From positions 4,445,925 through 4,509,924 of the forward strand of contig NC_091378.1 of assembly GCF_038502225.1 (NCBI RefSeq): a stretch of DNA of 64,000 nt, given 5' to 3'. Origin of the DNA: Cherax quadricarinatus. Taxonomy: Eukaryota > Arthropoda > Malacostraca > Decapoda > Parastacidae. Positions 31,908 through 42,523 of the stretch are shown here, piece after piece. Positions within the stretch are counted from its first letter, which is position 1. Each line of letters begins with the position of its first letter. The position numbers and the translations under genes are program-made. Under the pieces are notes generated by a model. The model was not told where the DNA came from, did no database searches, and was given only the letters and a program-made list of their open reading frames with translations.

Positions 31908-31932
31908 CTCTCTCTCTCTCTCTCTCTCTCTA
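31908..31932. repeat. (TC)n microsatellite
   Basis: Short TC run. Confidence 0.9.
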
Positions 31933-31969
31933 ACCAAAACCACTACTATTTCTATTCCGTTCTCTCTCG

Positions 31970-32300
31970 TTCCTTTTCCATCCTCTCCATTCGTTCTTTC
32001 TTACCTTCCATCCTCCCTCCCCTCCTTTCCCCCACCCCTCTATCCCCTCCCCCTCCATCGCCCCTTCCCCACCGCTCCTTACTCCCCCTCCATCGCCCCT
32101 TCCCCACCGCCCCTTTCTCCCCCTCCATCGCCCCTTTCTCCCCCTCCATCGCCCCTTTCTCCCCCTCCATCGCCCCTTTCTCCCCCTCCATCCTCCATCA
32201 CTTTCTCCCCTCCATGCCTTCTTTCCCTTCCATCCTCCTTCCCCCTCCCCTCCCCTCCTCCCCCATCCCCCTCCTCCCCCACAATCCCCTCCCGGTCGAT
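31970..32300. repeat. Polypyrimidine tract with a 21-bp subrepeat
   Basis: TCCCCCTCCATCGCCCCTTT units repeat at 32080-32190 inside a C/T-only stretch. Confidence 0.85.
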
Positions 32301-32399
32301 TGATTACATTTTGTTTTCCCCAACTCCAAAAGGGTTGGCTTCAATTCTCTCGATTTAATGGATTTCAATCAACACTTAGAGTTTGATCACCCATCCTAG

Positions 32400-32540
32400 T
32401 GTTATTTGTGGTGTTTGTTGTTGTTTGGTGGTGTTTGATGGTGTTTGGTGGTGTTTGATGGTGTTTGGTGGTGTTTCATGGTGTTGGAGGATGTTTGTGG
32501 GGTTCGGTGGTGTTTGGTGATGTTTGATGGTGTTTGGTGG
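32400..32540. repeat. 15-bp GGTGTTTGATGGTGT repeat
   Basis: About nine imperfect copies directly upstream of the LINE A RT copy. Confidence 0.85.
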
Positions 32541-32830
32541 AGATAGTGTCAGTGCCCCAAGGCACTGTCCTGGCACCTCTGCTGTTCCTCATCCTCATAG
32601 CAGACATAGACAGAAACCCCCGGCACACTTTTGTATCATCATTTGCAGATGACACTAAAATAAGCATGAAAGTCAGTACGGTAGAGGACACTGAAAAAGT
32701 ACAGGAAGACATAAACAGGGTTTTCCAGTGGGCAGTGGAAAACAACATGACGTTCAATGATGATAAGTTCCAGCTGCTTAGGTATGGAAAGAATGAAGAG
32801 CTCAAAAGGAGCACTATATACAAAACTTAA
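32534..32830 (+). pseudogene. LINE A2 reverse transcriptase, palm fragment
   Basis: About 98 codons. V-P-Q-G-T-V-L-A-P-L-L-F (motif B) lies near the start and S-F-A-D-D-T-K (catalytic motif C) around residues 36-42, followed by a Q-E-D-I-N-R-V-F-Q-W thumb helix. It ends at a premature stop. The upstream DNA is the GGTGTTTG repeat, so the fingers are lost. Confidence 0.85.
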
Positions 32831-32881
32831 GAGGGTCACCAAATAGAACGTTAGGAACACGTAAAAGACCTGGGAATAATT

Positions 32882-33256
32882 ATGTCAGCGGACCTTTCCT
32901 TTAAAGACCATAACAAGACAAAGATCACGACAACCAGGAAGATGACTGGGTGGGTATTGAGAACTTTCAAAACAAGGGAAATAATGCTGATGGTGGCACT
33001 CTTCAAATCGCTAGTGCTCCCTCACTTAGAATATTGCTCAGTGCTGACGGCCCCGTTCAGGGCAGGAGAAATATCGGAGCTAGAACAAATACAGAGATCG
33101 TTTACGGCTCACATTGAGCCAGTAAAGCACCTAAACTACTGGGAACGCCAGCAAGTCTTAAACATGTACTCATTGGAGCGGAGGAGAGAGAGGTACATGA
33201 TAATATATACCTGGAAGGTTGCGAGGGCCTGGTCCCAAACCTGCACACTGCTATAA
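32882..33256 (+). pseudogene. LINE A2 ORF2, post-RT fragment
   Basis: 124 codons: F-K-D-H-N-K-T, L-F-K-S-L-V-L-P-H-L-E-Y-C, then Y-S-L-E-R-R-R-E-R-Y-M-I-I-Y-T-W-K. Downstream, frames are broken, but the G-P-R-L-F-N, L-P-E-D-I-R-N and K-Y-L-H-Q-V-P-D-Q segments follow to 33540. Confidence 0.85.
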
Positions 33257-33599
33257 CAACATACTGGAGTGAGAGATATGGGAGGAAGTGTAAAATAAAC
33301 CCAGTGAGGAGCAGGGGTGCGGTGGGAACAATAAGGGAACACTGTATCAACATCCGGGGGTCCCAGACTTTTCAACATCTTACCAGAAGATATCAGAAAC
33401 ACTGCTGGAACAAGTGTTGAAGCCTTCAAGAGGAAACTAGACAAGTATCTTCACCAGGTGCCAGATCAACCAGGCTGTGATGGATATGTTGGGCAGCGGG
33501 CCTCCAGCAGCAACAGCCTCGTTGACCAGGCGAGCACCAGACGAGCCTGGCCCATGGCCGGGCTCAGAGTAGATATACTCTCGAAATTCTTCAAAGGTA

Positions 33600-34170
33600 T
33601 ATCAAAGGTATGGTGGCAGTAATAGTGTGGTGATAATGGTGGTAGTAATGGTAGCAGTAGTGGTGGTGATGGTGGCAGTAGTGGTGGTAGTAATAGTGGT
33701 GGTAGCAGTAGTTGTAGTAATAGTGGTGTGACAGTAGTAGTGGTAGTAGCAGTAGTAGTGGAAATAATAGTGGATAGTGGTAGCAGCATTAGTAGTGATA
33801 GTAATAGTGGTGTTGCAGTAGTAATGGTAGTAGTAGTGGTAATAGTAGTGGTAGTAGCAGTAGTAGTGATATTAATAGTGGTAGTAGCAGTAGTAGTGGT
33901 ATTAATAGTGGTAGCAGTAGCAGTGATAGCAACAGTAGTTGTAGCAGTGGTAGCAACAGTAGTGGTAGCAGCAGTAGTAGTAGGAACAGTAGTGGTAGCA
34001 ATAGTGGTAGTAGTGGGCCTGAGTGACAGTCCAGTGCTAGCAGCACTAAAAGATCAGGAAGGGAAGGCAGTGTTGGTAGTAGCAGTAGTGGTAGCAACAG
34101 TAGTGGTAACAGCAGTAGTACTGGTAGTAGTGGTAGTAGCAATAGTAGTGGGCTTGAGTGTAACAGTACA
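33600..34170. repeat. GTA/GTG trinucleotide-rich DNA
   Basis: GTAGTAGTGGTAGCAG-like degenerate triplet repeat beginning right at the LINE A2 3' end. It contains the two copies of a roughly 65-bp duplication (34016-34075 and 34148-34212). Confidence 0.85.
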
Positions 34171-34212
34171 GAGCTAGCAGCACTAAAAGATCAGGAAGGG
34201 AAGGCAGTGTTG

Positions 34213-35084
34213 GTCAATATTTCACTTTTGACAGCGCCCTTTTCAATTGTTATTATTTTTTGTGTGTGAGGCATGATTGTCGGAGCTGACGGGATCACCA
34301 CTCAAACCTTACTCTCTTTTTATCTTCTATTTTTGTTCCCTGTTCACTCCCTCATCCTTTTTTTATCTTACCCTGCTCTGTTGGGTGACTGGAGGATGAT
34401 AGGTTTTTGCATCTACTCCCCATACTTCTTTTCCTCTCTTCTCTCCCTCTGTTCCACCTTCATTTGTCTGTTTTCTTCCCCGTAGTCTTACGGTTGCTAC
34501 TTCTTTCCTAGGTTCTGCGTATTCTTGCAGTCCCTTCCTTCTATGTTTTTACAATGTTTCTCGTCCTTCCATGTCTTTACAATCTTCCTCTTTCACTTCT
34601 TTACAATCAACCTCTTCCTTCCACATCTCTACAATCTCCCGCTTCCTCCATTCCTCTCTCTTTTTTTCCTCTCTTCCCCCATCATTTCCTGACGACAAAT
34701 GTACAGCCAGTAACGCTGTCGCTTCTTCTGTGTCAGTCGAATTTTGACGAGATCGAAGATTTATTTTTTATATTTTTGCGCTTGCGTTACGGGCGCTTTT
34801 CTGCCGTGATTATGTTGAAACGTGATCGCCTTTGTAGTGCGACAAAAGAGCAACACTACACCCAATTCGGCGCGCGCGAAGGGGAATCTAATGCGATTCT
34901 GGCCGACACAAGAGGATTTAATGCAATTGTTGTCCCAGGCGGGGAGCGCCCGCACTACCCCCGCTACAAGATTGTCTCCCTTATTGCCCAGGCCAGCACA
35001 CTGCAGCCTGCACGCCTTCATAAGGCATTAAATAGGTAACCCACATCTACATCACTTCATCTTAGGTACTTTTGCTTACAGCAC
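34213..35084. other. Unassigned T/C-rich DNA
   Basis: Poly-pyrimidine (CTCTTCC-type) to 34690, then a moderately GC-balanced stretch with GGCGCGCGCG at about 34870. A 161-codon plus frame spans the join of these two compositions and is not supported. Confidence 0.5.
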
Positions 35085-35180
35085 TAGTCATCTCCGCCCT
35101 GAGAAAGTACTTCAGCCTCCCTTAGCTCTGGGAGCAGAAAACCCTGAAACTTTTCAAAGATATATCAGAGGTAAAGGTTA
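35085..35180 (+). mobile_element. LINE A2 3' terminus scrap
   Basis: AACCCTGAAACTTTTCAAAG then ATATATCAGAGGTAA. Confidence 0.55.
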
Positions 35181-35284
35181 TTATTGAAGAGTAGTCAAAG
35201 TCACTATTATGTTTGAAAGCTTGTCGTGAGCTTCTATTTTCATTCTCGTTCTACACTTCAGTGTTGGATTGCTAATTGGGTCAC

Positions 35285-35400
35285 TCTGCCCCAGTCGGGT
35301 ATCTTTATTTTCGGAACGTTTCGCCTGCTCTGCAGTCGTCTTCAGTCGAATACAGAGGTGACAGATATTATAGATAACAGAAGCAGAGGTGATCATCGGT
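35285..35400 (-). mobile_element. H-element end
   Basis: Minus strand: TCGACTGAAGACGACTGCAG, then CAGGCGAAACGTTCC and AATAAAGATACCC, the H-element end with a longer hairpin. Confidence 0.75.
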
Positions 35401-35424
35401 TAGAAAACCATCTAACTGAAGAAT

Positions 35425-35635
35425 GAAATACTTTTTCAGTATTTGTGAATCTTTATTGAGGAAACGTTTCGCCAGTTAGTAGCTTCTTCAGTCCGTTACA
35501 AAGAAGAATGGTGGAGAAAGAGGAGGAGTTTGATGTAATCAGTCCTTCAGTTTGGAATCGATATGTTCAGTACATCAACCTCGAAGACAGTGTTCGAGGT
35601 AATCAGTCCCCCCACCATTTGACCATTATTGAAGA
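35425..35635 (-). mobile_element. H-element end plus interior
   Basis: Minus strand: GACTGAAGAAGCTACTAACT, GGCGAAACGTTTCCTCAATA. The interior word GTAATCAGTCC recurs at 35540 and 35602. A second H end directly follows the one at 35285-35400. Confidence 0.75.
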
Positions 35636-35639
35636 GCAC

Positions 35640-35700
35640 CTGGTCTGGGACCGGCCCGCGGGGACTTGAACCCTCGTAACCATCTCCAGGTAGTCTTCCA
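35640..35700 (+). mobile_element. LINE A-type 3' scrap
   Basis: CTGGTCTGGGACCGGCCCGC then CATCTCCAGGTAG, a sister of 5645-5722. Confidence 0.5.
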
Positions 35701-35717
35701 GCAACCTTCTTTCGTCC

Positions 35718-35888
35718 CCTTCAGTTTGTGTTCTCATTATTTTGGCTATCATTCACAAATAATGACATGCGGGAGTTAATTGCTTTAATCACATTATTAA
35801 TACACATCATGAACAATATGGGGCTTAGCGTTAATCCCTGTGGCACTCCATTAATTATTCTCTCATTCCCAAGCTTTATCCCTTAGTC
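35718..35888 (-). mobile_element. LINE D, reverse transcriptase scrap
   Basis: The minus strand reads N-G-V-P-Q-G-L-T-L-S-P-I-L-F, then I-N-N-V-I...S-L-F-V-N-D, i.e. RT motifs B and C with A-D-D decayed to V-N-D. The wording (L-S-P-I-L-F) differs from families A-C, so it is another non-LTR lineage. Confidence 0.65.
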
Positions 35889-35904
35889 ACCCTCGGCCAC
35901 CCTC

Positions 35905-35940
35905 CCTGTGCTCACCTAGTTGTGGTTGTGGGGGTCAGAT
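35905..35940 (-). mobile_element. LINE B 3' terminus scrap
   Basis: GCTCACCTAGTTGTGGTTGT then GGGGGTC. It is the left edge of the 61-bp array. Confidence 0.6.
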
Positions 35941-36840
35941 ATCGGCTACTCCTGAAGAATACCTGAGGGATTCTTCTTGGGGTGGTTGTGGGGGGGGGTC
36001 AGATCTCGGCTACTTCTGAAGGATACCTGAGGGATTCTTCCTGGGGTGGTTGTGGGGGGTCAGATCTCGGCTACTTCTGAAGGATACCTGAGGGATTCTT
36101 CCTGGGGTGGTTGTGGGGGGATTAGATCTCGGCTACTCCCGAAGGATACCTGAAGGATCCTTCCTGGGGTAGTTGTGGGAGATCAGATCTCGGCTACTCC
36201 TGAAGGATACCTGAGGGATCCTTCCTGAGGTGGTTGTGGGGGGTCAGATATCGGCTACTCCTGAAGGATACCTGAGGGATCCTTCCTGGGGTGGTTGTGG
36301 GGGATCAGATCTCGGCTACTTCTGAAGGATACCTGAGGGATTCTTCCTGGGGTGGTTGTGGGGGGTCAGATCTCGGCTACTCCTGAAGGATACCTGAGGG
36401 ATCCTTCCTGAGGTGGTTGTGGGGGGTCAGATATCGGCTATTCCTGAAGGATACCTGAGGGATTCTTCCTGGGGTGGTTGTGGGGGGTCAGATCTCGGCT
36501 ACTTCTGAAGGATACCTGAGGGATTCTTCCTGGGGTGGTTGTGGGGGGATTAGATCTCGGCTACTCCCGAAGGATACCTGAAGGATCCTTCCTGGGGTAG
36601 TTGTGGGAGATCAGATCTCGGCTACTCCTGAAGGATACCTTAGGGATTCTTCCTGGGGTGGTTGTAGGGGGATTAGATCTCGGCTACTCCTGAAGGATAC
36701 CCGAAGGATCCTGGGGTAGTTGTGGGAGATCAGATCTCGGCTGCTCCTGAAGGATACATGAGGGATCCTTTCTGAGGTGGTTGGGGGATTAGATCTCGGC
36801 TACTCCTGAAGGATACCTGAGGGATCCTTCCAGGGGTCAA
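35925..36840. repeat. 61-bp minisatellite, about 15 copies
   Basis: Unit GGTGGTTGTGGGGGGTCAGA...TCTCGGCTACTCCTGAAGGA...TACCTGAGGGATCCTTCCTG. One part matches the LINE B 3' end at its left flank and the other part the LINE A 3' end at its right flank. Confidence 0.92.
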
Positions 36841-36885
36841 TGCCCCCGTGGTCTAGTCCTAGACCAGGTCTCCCGGCAAAACGTC
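36822..36885 (-). mobile_element. LINE A 3' UTR fragment
   Basis: CCAGGGGTCAATGCCCCCGT then CCTAGACCAGGTCTCCCGG. Confidence 0.7.
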
Positions 36886-37400
36886 TACAAAGACACGAAA
36901 GATGCCTTAGAGTGGACTAAATTTATATCTAAGTAAGTTATGTAACGACTCGCGTGCGCGCGCGCATGTGTGGGGGGTTGGGGGAGTTGTTAGGTTTGCC
37001 TTGTTTGGTTGTGTGTATCAGTGAAGCGTAATTAGGAATTACTGTAATGACACGCGGCTTAATGCACACCCAATACACGTAATGGCGCTGAACAATGGCG
37101 CAGAGTTAAGACGATGGAAGGGAGGGAGAGGGATGGGAGGGGGAGGGAGGGGGGAGTTAACTACACGGAGACAAAGGGAGATCCTCAGATAGATAAAGAA
37201 AGAGGGATGAAGGTAGGAATTTTGAGAAAACATTGAATAGAGAGATGTGGAACGAGAAGGTTGTAAAGGTGAGCCATTAAATGGATCTTTTTTTTTTTTA
37301 ATGAAAAAAAATGTTGAGGCAGATAGGTAAGCACAGGTAGACAGGTTAGTAGACGGAGGATCGATCCTCAAGCCTGAGAGATAGGCCACCACCTACCAAG
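36886..37400. other. Unassigned, with purine-rich core
   Basis: A GCGCGCGCGC run lies at about 36954-36964, GGGAGGGAG-rich DNA at 37115-37160 and an A/T-rich homopolymer pair at 37287-37312. No gene. Confidence 0.5.
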
Positions 37401-38290
37401 GGTGAAGGACTGATTACCTCAGAACTGCTACTACTACTACTACTGTCTCCAGTGTTGTATTTGACTGACGAAGCTTGTTGTGCAGGCAAAGAGTTTCGGT
37501 AATAGAGTTAGCAGAATGTTGCACATGTGTCTTATTCTTAGTTTGTTGGCATTATATATCATTTATAATGTGACTCTGGTGTGTTGAGAATATCAAGACT
37601 GAGGTGGTGAACATCTTCAAGACTGAGGGACTGACTACCTTACCTTCTACTGTCTCCAGTTTCAACACCTTCAAGACTGAGGGACTGATTACCTTATCTC
37701 TGTCTCCAGTTTCAGCACCTTCAAGTCTGAGGGACTGATTACCTTATCTCTGTCTCCAGTTTCAGCACCTTCAAGTCTGAGGGACTGATTACCTTATCTC
37801 TGTCTCCAGTTTCCGCACCTTCAAGTCTGAGGGACTGATTACCTTATCTATGTCTCCAGTTTCAACACCTTCAAGTCTGAGGGACTGATAACCTTATCTC
37901 TGTCTCCAGTTTCAGCACCTTCAAGTCTGAGGGACTGATAACCTTATCTCTGTCTCCAGTTTCAGCACCTTCAAGTCTGAGGGACTGATTACCTTATCTC
38001 TGTCTCCAGTTTCAACACCTTCAAGACTGAGGGACTGATAACCTTATCCTCTACTGTCTCCAGTTTCAACTTCTTTAAGCCTGAGGGACTGATAACCTTA
38101 TCCTCTGCTGTCTACAGTTTCAACACATTCAAGGCTATGGGACTGATAACCTTATCCTCTACTGTCTCCAGTTTCAATACCTTCAAGGCTGAGGGACTGA
38201 TTGCCTCAACTGGTAGGTGAAACGTCTTCAGAATAAAGATACCAGGTGTTGCACAAGTATCTAATTTATTAACTTGTCTGTATTCACTGT
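37400..38290 (+). mobile_element. H-element with internal 50-bp array
   Basis: A first end at 37463-37560 has GACTGACGAAGCTTGTTGTG, CAGGCAAAGAGTTTCGG and TTGCACATGTGTCTTATTC. Then the array, then a second end at 38205-38280 (GGTAGGTGAAACGTCTTCAG, AATAAAGATACCAGG, TTGCACAAGTATCTAATTTA). The array is H interior sequence. Confidence 0.75.
37605..38215. repeat. 50-bp minisatellite, about 12 copies
   Basis: Unit CTTCAAGTCTGAGGGACTGA, TTACCTTATCTCTGTCTCCA, GTTTCAGCAC. Copies after 38040 carry CCTCTACTG and are slightly longer. Confidence 0.95.
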
Positions 38291-38359
38291 TAATGTATAT
38301 ATCGAATATGCTGATATATCCAGTGTTTGGTCAATAAAAAAGGGTGTTAGCAATATCAA

Positions 38360-39120
38360 GAGGACCAGTGTTAGGAAGGCTATCATGGATAGACACAAGG
38401 CTAACAAACAGGCAACAGTCTACATAAATGGGTTAAAATTACAGTGGGGGACCAGTCACAAGTGGCGTTCCACAAGGCTTAGTTTTACACCCCTTGTTGT
38501 TCATAACTTACACAAATGACCTTGACGAGAGAATAAATAGTGACTCGGGTAGATTTTGCTGACAACACAGAAATAAACTGAATAATAGATTATTCAGGGG
38601 AAGATGTAAGATGCCATTGAACTTTAGGAAGGTTTGGACAAGCTAATGTTTTGGTCCGACAAATGACAGATTCATTTTAATGTGTGTAAATGGATATTTT
38701 AATCCCTGGTGAATGAGACACATGTGCATCATCTCGGTATCCTGTAGACGTTTCGCCCTCCAGTGGCTTCATCAGCACATACATGAACAAAATATGAAAA
38801 CTGTTGAAATATGTATAGTGGTTAATGGAAGATTAAGTAATCAATCCTCCTCGTCATTTTACCGGTATTGAATACCACTGATATTCAATATAAATATTAT
38901 TGCGTAGCCTAGATCCTTCAAGACTACAGCTTGACGACTTGACAAAGTTCCTTTGGAGCAAAATTGCTGCAGTAACTTGTCACATTAGTTACATCTCCAT
39001 TTACCTAACATGTGTTAATAAGATGATTGATGCTAAACATTGAGTACGTTTAAATATAGGCTGGATATGTAGTTGAGACAGTAGGCCTACTGAAGTCTTC
39101 CTCCGTTCTTATTTTTGTCT
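38360..39120 (+). mobile_element. LINE C copy, decayed and interrupted
   Basis: 38400-38700 encodes a broken RT segment (S-G-V-P-Q-G then L-L-F-I...N-D-L-D-E-R-I). An H-element end interrupts at about 38706-38890. The LINE C 3' tail (GACAGTAGGCCTACTG, TTCCTCCGTTCTTA) is at 39083-39120. Confidence 0.75.
38706..38890 (-). mobile_element. H-element insertion in LINE C
   Basis: Minus strand: GCTGATGAAGCCACTGGAGG, GCGAAACGTCTACAGGATAC, then ATGTGTCTCATTC. The CTGATGA core is intact. Confidence 0.75.
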
Positions 39121-39555
39121 TAAGAGGGAGTAAAGAAGAAAGAGAAGACGGAAGGAAGTGTCAAAATGAGAAATTGAGAGAGGGAGAGAAAGGAAGGACG
39201 GAAAGAGCAGAAGGGAGAGTGAAAGGAGAAGGACGGAAGTAGCAAGAGGGGGAGAACAAAAAAGGAAAGAGGAAGAGAGGCAGGGTGGAAAGAGCAAAGG
39301 GTACAAGAAGGAAGAAAAGGAAGGATGAGAAGGAAATGAGTAGGAGGAGATATAGGGTGAAGAGGCTACAAGAAGATTGAGAGAAAGGACGGTAATAGCA
39401 AGAGGGGGAGAGGGGAAGAAGGAAAATGAGGAAGAGACGCAGAGAAAGGGGTATAAGTAGGAAAAAGAGGAGGATAAGAAGGAAATGAGGAAGACTAGGA
39501 GGAGGAAGGGAAGATATAGTAGAGGGTGAGGAAGCTACAAGAAGGTGAGCTATGA
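39121..39555. repeat. Purine-only (GA/GGAA-rich) tract
   Basis: About 430 bp almost free of C and T on the plus strand, with irregular AGGAAG/GAGAAGG words. The Leu/Ser-rich frames on the other strand are compositional. Confidence 0.85.
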
Positions 39556-39658
39556 GACTGTTTAAGTGGGTGATAGAAATACTTGTTGCAAAGTAATGTC
39601 ATTCTCACCGCCCACACCACCTTCTTACTCTATATATTTGGCCTCACATATTTTTGGG

Positions 39659-39761
<103 letters not shown>

Positions 39762-40006
39762 GGAAACAGGATCGTCTTCAAACTTTTTTAAGATGCTAAA
39801 TGGTTTAAATACCTTCAAAAACTTACTATTTGAAATAGTCAGTAACCCAGGACAGTGGAATAAAACCTCGAGGCAAGAGGTGCAGTACACAGGTTAACAA
39901 ATATCTTCTTTGCAGTTATAGATCACTGGAATAAACTACCTACTGCAGCTATTTCCTCTTTATTCATATCTTATATACTTCATAACTTCCCCTCATTCCA
40001 GGTCTT

Positions 40007-40444
40007 GGTAGGTAAGACATAGGCAACAGTTAGGCAACTTTATTCCGAAACGTTTCGCCTACACATTAGGCTTTTTCAGTCGAATACAGAAAGTAGGCAG
40101 GAACAGTAGAGATGTGAAGACGATGTAATCAGTCCATCACCCTTGAAGTCGTAGAATTTGAGGTTGTCAGTCCCTCAGCCTGGAGAAGTTCAGTTCCATA
40201 GTCTGATAGTTCCTGACTATGGAACTGAACTTCTCCAGGCTGAGGGACTGACAACCTCAAATTCTACGACTTCAAGGGTGATGGACTGATTACATCGTCT
40301 TCACATCTCTACTGTTCCTGCCTACTTTCTGTATTCGACTGAAAAAGCCTACTGTGTAGGCGAAACGTTTCGGAATAAAGTTGCCTAACTGTTGCCTATG
40401 TGTCTTACCTACCAACCTGTCGGTATTGTATACCATTTTGATGT
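40007..40444. mobile_element. H-element, long fold-back
   Basis: Arms of about 198 bp (40007-40204 and 40216-40413) are inverted copies with one mismatch seen, separated by an 11-base loop. A 31-bp tail (AACCTGTCGGTATTGTATAC...) is present only on the right. The flanking duplication is TCATTCCAGGTCTT at 39993-40006 and 40445-40458. The hairpin plus GAAACGTTTC is present in both arms. Confidence 0.92.
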
Positions 40445-40766
40445 TCATTCCAGGTCTTCTAAGAGAATAATGGCTTCAATTAAAATTGTTTTTCTCCTAT
40501 ATCTTTACCCCTCTCATCATTGCCTCTTCCCTGTTTTTGTTTTATCATTGTCTATTGCTCTAGATGTCTTTTTCTTGCATCGTGATCCATGATAGTATTT
40601 GCATGTTTCACTTTACTATCTTGTTAACTGTTATTTTGAAAGTCTTGTATAATCCACTATCATCTTCTCAGTCATTCAGTCGTACTATTACTTTTGTCAC
40701 TTTAAAGCCAAATTCACTGAAGCAACAACCTCTTCTGCTAGACTTTATTGCTGCACCAAAATACGT

Positions 40767-41820
40767 GAAGAATGAGACACTTGTCTAATATTTGGGATGC
40801 TTTTTCGATGAAACGTCTGGCCAGCCAGTGACTTATTATGAAACGTCTGGCCAGCCAGTGACTTGTTATGAAACGTCTGGCCAGCCAGTGACTTGTTATG
40901 AAACGTCTGGCCAGCCAGTGACTTGTTATGAAACGTCTGGCCAGCCAGTGACTTGTTATGAAACGTCTGGCCAGCCAGTGACTTATTATGAAACGTCTGG
41001 CCAGCCAGTGACTTATTATGAAACGTTTGGCCAGCCAGTGACTTGTTATGAAACGTTTGGCCAGCCAGTGACTTATTATGAAACGTCTGGCCAGCCAGTG
41101 ACTTGTTATGAAACGTTTGGCCAGCCAGTGACTTGTTATGAAACGTTTGGCCAGCCAGTGACTTATTATGAAACGTCTGGCCAGCCAGTGACTTGTTATG
41201 AAACGTTTGGCCAGCCAGTGACTTATTATGAAACGTCTGGCCAGCCAGTGACTTGTTATGAAACGTTTGGCCAGCCAGTGACTTGTTATGAAACATCTGG
41301 CCAGCCAGTGACTTATTATGAAACGTCTGGCCAGCCAGTGACTTGTTATGAAACATTTGGCCAGCCAGTGACTTGTTATGAAACGTTTGGCCAGCCAGTG
41401 ACTTATTATGAAACGTCTGGCCAGCCAGTGACTTGTTATGAAACATTTGGCCAGCCAGTGACTTATTATGAAACGTCTGGCCAGCCAGTGACTTATTATG
41501 AAACGTCTGGCCAGCCAGTGACTTATTATGAAACGTCTGGCCAGCCAGTGACTTGTTATGAAACATTTGGCCAGCCAGTGACTTGTTATGAAACGTTTGG
41601 CCAGCCAGTGACTTGTTATGAAACATTTGGCCAGCCAGTGACTTGTTATGAAACATCTGGCCAGCCAGTGACTTCTTATGAAACATTTGGCCAGACAGTG
41701 ACTTATTATGAAACATTTGGCCAGCCAGTGACTTATTCAGTCCAATACAGAGAAGTCACTGGCTGGAGAAACACTTCCTTAATAAACATTCCCAAATGCT
41801 ACACAAAGGTCTCATTCTTC
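40767..41820. mobile_element. H-element fold-back carrying a 30-bp array
   Basis: The left terminus GAAGAATGAGACACTTGTCT and the right terminus ACAAAGGTCTCATTCTTC are inverted copies. Inside them ATATTTGGGATGCTTTTT faces AACATTCCCAAATGCT. The array fills the place of the hairpin segment. Confidence 0.8.
40808..41735. repeat. 30-bp minisatellite, 31 copies
   Basis: Unit GAAACGTCTGGCCAGCCAGT plus GACTTATTAT with strict 30-bp period. The minus strand of each unit is the H motif (AAGTCACTGGCTGGCC...GTTTC). Frames of 347 (plus) and 323 (minus) codons result from the 10-codon period. Confidence 0.97.
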
Positions 41821-42185
41821 AACCTAATTTTTTGAATCATTTCCATCACATCCTAAATAGTTATATATCATTTTTGCCACAGAAGGGATCTTGGTTATCA
41901 ATAGATGGCACTGTAATGTCCTTCAAGAACTTGCCCAGAGAGCAATTAACGCTAATTGCTCTTGACAACCATTCATTGCCAACAGCCCTCCACTGCAAGT
42001 GCCATATACGGCAGGAATACCTCCATTTATCTTAATTATATTTAATGCTGTCTTATATCTGGTAAGCAGGTCCTTCCTCCTGTGCTTCCCAATATCATTT
42101 CCTCCATCTGAGGCAGGTAATGGGTTGCTCCTATTACAAGTCATGATGTTTTCTCCTTTGCTAACTGTATCCTAACTATAACTGT
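41821..42185. other. Unassigned sequence
   Basis: No gene. Contains a short inverted word (AGAGCAATTAACGCTAATTGCTCT at about 41938-41961). Confidence 0.5.
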
Positions 42186-42262
42186 ATCCGAGGCCTGGTC
42201 TTAGACTGAACCGAGGGGGCGTTGACCCCCAAAACCCTCTCCATGTATCTTCAGGTATCCTC
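42186..42262 (+). mobile_element. LINE A 3' terminus scrap
   Basis: GAGGCCTGGTCTTAGACTGA then GAGGGGGCGTTGACCCCC. Confidence 0.7.
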
Positions 42263-42523
42263 CATTTCACCCTCAGGTAAACACGCTCTCTGCCCCCTTA
42301 CTCCTGTTCCTGTTACGTAAAGCCCTGTCCATAAATATAATCTGAGAATCCCCAACTACAAGAACATACTTACCTTCATTAGTGGCTTTTCGTTGTCGTT
42401 CTTGATCCCTTTGCCACATTCGTTCAGCAATAAAGTGATGGAATTTGTAGTCTCGGCAGCAGGTTTTCTGTTCGTTGTGGCTGGTATCCTCTTCCTTGTT
42501 GTTGGGATGAATCTTCTTAAAAA

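Larger units (their letters stand above)
32534..33612 (+). mobile_element. LINE A2, 5'-truncated copy of about 1.1 kb
   Basis: Runs from RT motif B to the 3' end. The plus strand encodes V-P-Q-G-T-V-L-A-P, F-A-D-D-T, then the C-terminal domain with V-D-Q-A-S, and ends AAATTCTTCAAAGGTATATC. Several stops and frame shifts. Confidence 0.88.

Noticed and set aside
31073..31933. 286-codon Pro/Thr/His-rich frame
   Set aside because: It follows the C-rich tandem repeat, and its first 50 codons are putative LTR sequence.
34554..35039. 161-codon plus-strand gene
   Set aside because: It spans a change from pyrimidine-rich to balanced DNA, and its first half is Leu/Ser/Pro from composition.
40745..41835. 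347- and 323-codon repeat proteins
   Set aside because: The 30-bp unit is H-element sequence, and both strands are open because 30 is a multiple of 3.
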